Origin: Kitasatospora sp. SolWspMP-SS2h
Lineage (GTDB): Bacteria; Actinomycetota; Actinomycetes; Streptomycetales; Streptomycetaceae
Length of the DNA stretch: 44,288 nucleotides
Assembly: GCF_003259315.1 (NCBI RefSeq)
Contig: NZ_QLLT01000042.1
Location: forward strand, 1 to 44,288
Reading direction: 5' to 3'
Shown: positions 41,307 to 44,288 of the stretch, in pieces
Layout: each line of letters begins with the position of its first letter
Numbering within the stretch: the first letter of the stretch is position 1
Notes under the pieces: generated by a model
Told to the model about the DNA's origin: nothing
Databases searched by the model: none
The model's input: the letters and a program-made list of their open reading frames with translations, nothing else
Made by a program: the position numbers and the translations under genes

Positions 41307-43487
41307 TCAGCCCTTCTTCGGCTGCTCCTCGAACGAGTCCTCGTCGTAGTCCTCGTCGATCTCCTCGTCGTCCTCGTCGTAGAACTCCTCGACGTCCTCT
41401 TCGTCCTCGAAGATCATCCGGTCGTCGCCGACGTCGTCCTTGTCGATCTGACGGCGCACCGGCTCCACGGCCTCCGCGCCCTCGTCCTCGACCTCGGCGT
41501 CCTCGTCCAGCGCGTCGGTGAACTCGATGCCGTCGATCTCCGCCAGCCGCTCGGCCGCGTTGGTCGACCCGTCCGTGTCGGCCTCCACGGCCTTCACGAA
41601 CCACTCCCGGGCCTCGTCCGCCCGACCCGCCGCGATCAGCGCGTCCGCGTACCCGTAGCGCAGCCGCGCCGTCCACGGGTGGATCGCCGAGGACGCCAGC
41701 TCCGGGCTCTGCAGCGTCACGACGGCCGCGTCGAACTGCTCCAGGTCCGCCCGGGCACCCGCCGCGACCAGCCGCATCTCGACCTGACCGGCCTTGTCCA
41801 GCTGCTTCACCTCGGGCTCGCCGGCCATCGCCAGCGCCCGCTCCGGCCGGCCCAGACCGCGCTCGCAGTCCGCCATCACCGGCCACAGGTCGACCCGCCC
41901 GGTCATCCGCTTCGCCGCCCGGAACTCGGTCAGCGCCTCCGCGTACCGCTGCGTCATGTACGAGGCAAACCCGGCCGCCTCGCGCACGCTCGCCACCCGC
42001 GAAGCCAGCCGCAGCGCGACCCGCGAGTAGTTGTAGGCCTCCTCCGGCTCGCTGTCGAGCAGCCGCGCCACCATCACCAGGTTGCGCGCCACGTCCTCGG
42101 CCAGCGTCTTCGGCAGGCTCTTCAGGTCCTGCTTGACGTCCGCGTCGATCTCGAACCCGGTCACGTCGTCCGGGATCGGCAGCCGCTTCACCGGCTCCTG
42201 ACGCCGCTCGTCGTACCCGCCGCCCCGCTCGTCCCGCCCACCGCGGTACCCACCACGGTCGTCACGCCCGCCCCGGTACCCGCCCCGGTCGTCCCGACGC
42301 TCATACCCGCCACTGCGCTGCGGACGGTCGTCCCGGCCACGGAAGCCGCCACGGTCACCGCCACCCTGCGGGCGGTCGTAGCCGCCGCTGCGCTGCGGGC
42401 GGTCGTCCCGGCCCCGGAAGCCGCCGCCCTGCGGGCGGTCGTAGCCGCCGCTGCGCTGCGGGCGGTCGTCACGGTCACGCCCGTACGAGGGGCGGTCCTC
42501 ACGCGGACGGAACCCACCACGGTCGCCACCACCCTGCGGACGGTCGTAGCCGCCGCTGCGCTGCGGACGGTCGTCCCGGCGCTCGTACCCGCCACTGCGC
42601 TGCGGGCGGTCGTCGAACGAACGCTCCTCACGCGGCCGGAAGCCACCACCCTGCGGGCGGTCGTAGCCGCCGCTGCGCTGCGGGCGGTCGTCACGGTCAC
42701 GCCCGTACGAGGGGCGATCCTCACGCGGACGGAACCCACCACGGTCACCACCACCCTGCGGACGGTCGTAGCCACCACTGCGCTGCGGACGGTCGTCCCG
42801 GCGCTCGTAGCCACCACTGCGCTGCGGGCGGTCGTCGAACGAACGCTCCTCACGCGGCCGGAACCCACCACCCTGCGGGCGGTCGTAGCCACCGCTGCGC
42901 TGCGGCCGGTCGTCGCGGCCCCGGAAGCCGCCGCCCTGCGGGCGGTCGTAACCGCCACTGCGCTGGGGGCGGTCGTCGCGGTCCCGCCCGTACGAGGGAC
43001 GGTCCTCACGCGGACGGAACCCACCACGGTCGCCACCGCCCTGCGGACGGTCGTCCCGGCCACGGTAGCCACCGCCACCGCCGCCGCCCTGCGGACGGTC
43101 GTCCCGGCCACGGAACCCGCCACGGTCGCCGCCGCCCTGCTGCGGGCGGTCGTCACGGGAGCGGTAACCGCCACCGCCCCCACCGCCGCCGTACGAAGGC
43201 CGGTCGTCACGCGAACGGTAGCCACCGCCGGCGCCACCGCCCTGCGGACGGTCGTCACGGGAGCGGTAACCACCGCCACCGCCGCCACCGCCGTACGAAG
43301 GCCGGTCGTCACGCGAGCGGAAGCCCCCGCGGTCACCGCGGTCGTCACGACCCCGGTAGCCGCCGCCTTCGCCACGGTCGTCACGACGCGGGCCGCGGTC
43401 GTTCGACCAGCCCCCTCGCGACCTGGGCTCGTACCCCCGGCCGCCGTCGTTACGGCGCTCGGGCCGGTCCTGGGGCGGGTTCGACAT
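41307..43487 (-). CDS. RGG/D-Y-Q-rich repeat protein with TPR-like core and acidic tail
   Basis: Protein of 726 aa. Residues 1-430 are Arg/Gly/Asp/Tyr/Gln-rich repeats with RGG, GGYDRPQGGG and DDRPQRSGGY units, resembling eukaryotic RGG RNA-binding tails. A 74-aa unit (FRPREDRPSYGRDR at 157, 252, 326) repeats tandemly, and the DNA is a 222-bp direct repeat there. Residues about 435-655 form a helical TPR-like core (PDDVTGFEIDADVKQDLKSL, then FDAAVVTLQSPEL). The last 70 are highly acidic (FEDEEDVEEFYDEDDEEIDE). ATG 43487 has a strong caggag upstream. It is likely nucleic-acid- or ribosome-associated, but this is only inference from composition. It lies immediately downstream of the rRNA operon in the same direction. 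Confidence 0.85.
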   Translation of the reverse strand: MSNPPQDRPERRNDGGRGYEPRSRGGWSNDRGPRRDDRGEGGGYRGRDDRGDRGGFRSRDDRPSYGGGGGGGGYRSRDDRPQGGGAGGGYRSRDDRPSYGGGGGGGGYRSRDDRPQQGGGDRGGFRGRDDRPQGGGGGGGYRGRDDRPQGGGDRGGFRPREDRPSYGRDRDDRPQRSGGYDRPQGGGFRGRDDRPQRSGGYDRPQGGGFRPREERSFDDRPQRSGGYERRDDRPQRSGGYDRPQGGGDRGGFRPREDRPSYGRDRDDRPQRSGGYDRPQGGGFRPREERSFDDRPQRSGGYERRDDRPQRSGGYDRPQGGGDRGGFRPREDRPSYGRDRDDRPQRSGGYDRPQGGGFRGRDDRPQRSGGYDRPQGGGDRGGFRGRDDRPQRSGGYERRDDRGGYRGGRDDRGGYRGGRDERGGGYDERRQEPVKRLPIPDDVTGFEIDADVKQDLKSLPKTLAEDVARNLVMVARLLDSEPEEAYNYSRVALRLASRVASVREAAGFASYMTQRYAEALTEFRAAKRMTGRVDLWPVMADCERGLGRPERALAMAGEPEVKQLDKAGQVEMRLVAAGARADLEQFDAAVVTLQSPELASSAIHPWTARLRYGYADALIAAGRADEAREWFVKAVEADTDGSTNAAERLAEIDGIEFTDALDEDAEVEDEGAEAVEPVRRQIDKDDVGDDRMIFEDEEDVEEFYDEDDEEIDEDYDEDSFEEQPKKG
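42467..42920. repeat. 222-bp tandem DNA repeat within the RGG-like gene
   Basis: The block beginning acggtcacgcccgtacgagg recurs at 42471 and 42693, exactly 222 bp apart, with near-identical sequence between. A diverged third copy begins near 42978, offset by 222 + 63 bp. The pattern implies unequal exchange inside the gene. Confidence 0.8.
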
Positions 43488-43690
43488 GCTGGTGACTCCT
43501 GTCTGCACACTGCGAGTTCGAGAGGCGCCACTGCCGATCCACCGACACCAGCGCGAGATCCGGACGCCCTCCGCACCCCACCAGGGCCCGGAACGTCCAC
43601 CTTGTCCATTGTCCGGCATCCGGCGGAACACCGCGTCCGGGTGCCCGACCACCGTCCGCCGGCCGTCCACGTGTCCGGCCGATGCCCAAC

Positions 43691-43731
43691 AAAAAAGGCC
43701 GAGGCCCCAGCGAATCGCTGGGGCCTCGGCC
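43691..43731 (-). terminator. rRNA operon terminator
   Basis: Sixteen-bp perfect stem (43697-43712 with 43716-43731; arm ggccgaggccccagcg), 3-nt loop, and a T6 run on the minus strand (43691-43696). It follows 5S rRNA by 12 nt and is the clearest intrinsic terminator in the window. The 200 nt between it and the RGG-like start (43488-43690) hold no gene. Confidence 0.9.
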
Positions 43732-43743
43732 TATTGAAGAATT

Positions 43744-43862
43744 GTTCGGCGGCGTCCTACTCTCCCACAGGGTCCCCCCTGCAGTACCATCGGCGCTGTG
43801 AGGCTTAGCTTCCGGGTTCGGAATGTAACCGGGCGTTTCCCTCACGCTATGACCACCGAAAC
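43744..43862 (-). rRNA. rrf: 5S ribosomal RNA
   Basis: The minus strand reads gtttcggtggtcatagcg at its 5' end and gagtaggacgccgccgaac at the 3' end, with the conserved ccgaacccggaagctaag in the middle. Length is about 119 nt, as usual. Confidence 0.95.
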
Positions 43863-43997
43863 CCTATCGGGTATTCAGCGAACACACTTTTCAGTTGAAA
43901 AATGGTGTTGCTTCTTGTGGCGGGGTCGAAAGAATCGACTCCCTACCGGCGATAGCTGTTCGCTACCCGGGAACCACACAGTGAACGCGAGCGTCTG

Positions 43998-44288
<291 letters not shown>

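Noticed and set aside
42300..43330. CRISPR-like array
   Set aside because: Repeats are in frame, variable in spacing, and code for RGG-like peptide; no unique spacers or cas genes.
42188..43609. long Thr/Val/Ala-rich frame on the same strand as the RGG-like gene
   Set aside because: Frame-shifted shadow of the repeat region; no start signal and no conserved sequence.

Overview
The window is very GC-rich actinomycete DNA. GTG starts are frequent, Shine-Dalgarno boxes are strong, and many GC-rich hairpins act as terminators. Gene content points to Streptomycetaceae (Streptomyces or Kitasatospora): Rpf-type resuscitation factors, an actinobacterial acyl-CoA carboxylase epsilon subunit, an orphan ParA/ScpAB block, and proteins conserved mainly in streptomycetes. 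I see no insertion sequence, prophage, CRISPR array or tRNA.

Layout. 1-304: 3' end of an acyl-CoA carboxylase beta subunit and the epsilon subunit. 694-2352: a degenerate metallo-beta-lactamase-like protein and a DUF4865 protein. 2413-3751 (minus): two Rpf muralytic enzymes, the second with LysM and a long leader. 4389-5961: two conserved proteins of unknown function. 6073-9737 (minus): der, cmk and prephenate dehydrogenase. 9931-13625: two tandem DUF4139 proteins. 13675-14037: DUF952. 14176-15153 (minus): a TrmB/LuxR-like regulator with operator-like repeats upstream.

15373-26549 (minus) is a chromosome-maintenance and housekeeping block: an RluB-type pseudouridine synthase, scpB, scpA, a ribbon-helix-helix-like partner, parA, ald, a STAND/TPR ATPase, a NUDIX hydrolase and pyrG. 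After the divergent GH15 gene (26885-28813) come a GT4 glycosyltransferase, recN, a divergent yczE/mocR pair, nadK, tlyA, a 51-aa gene and an Ala/Lys-rich protein (28863-37430). The right end holds SCP2, HAD phosphatase, TPR and DUF1015 genes, a 726-aa RGG-like repeat protein, and the 3' end of an rRNA operon (partial 23S and 5S, minus strand).

Gene order from der to the HAD phosphatase resembles the mycobacterial block from tlyA/nadK/recN through pyrG, NUDIX, parA, scpAB and rluB to cmk and der. Most of the window is therefore ordinary conserved core chromosome. The more unusual points are the ParA with a ribbon-helix-helix partner fused to the ScpAB cluster, two RNA-associated proteins with RGG-like tails (one built from 222-bp repeats beside the rRNA operon), the tandem DUF4139 pair, the mocR/yczE cassette between recN and nadK, a partial duplication of the prephenate dehydrogenase 3' end, and several unexplained palindromes. 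I found no convincing wholly new multi-gene system.
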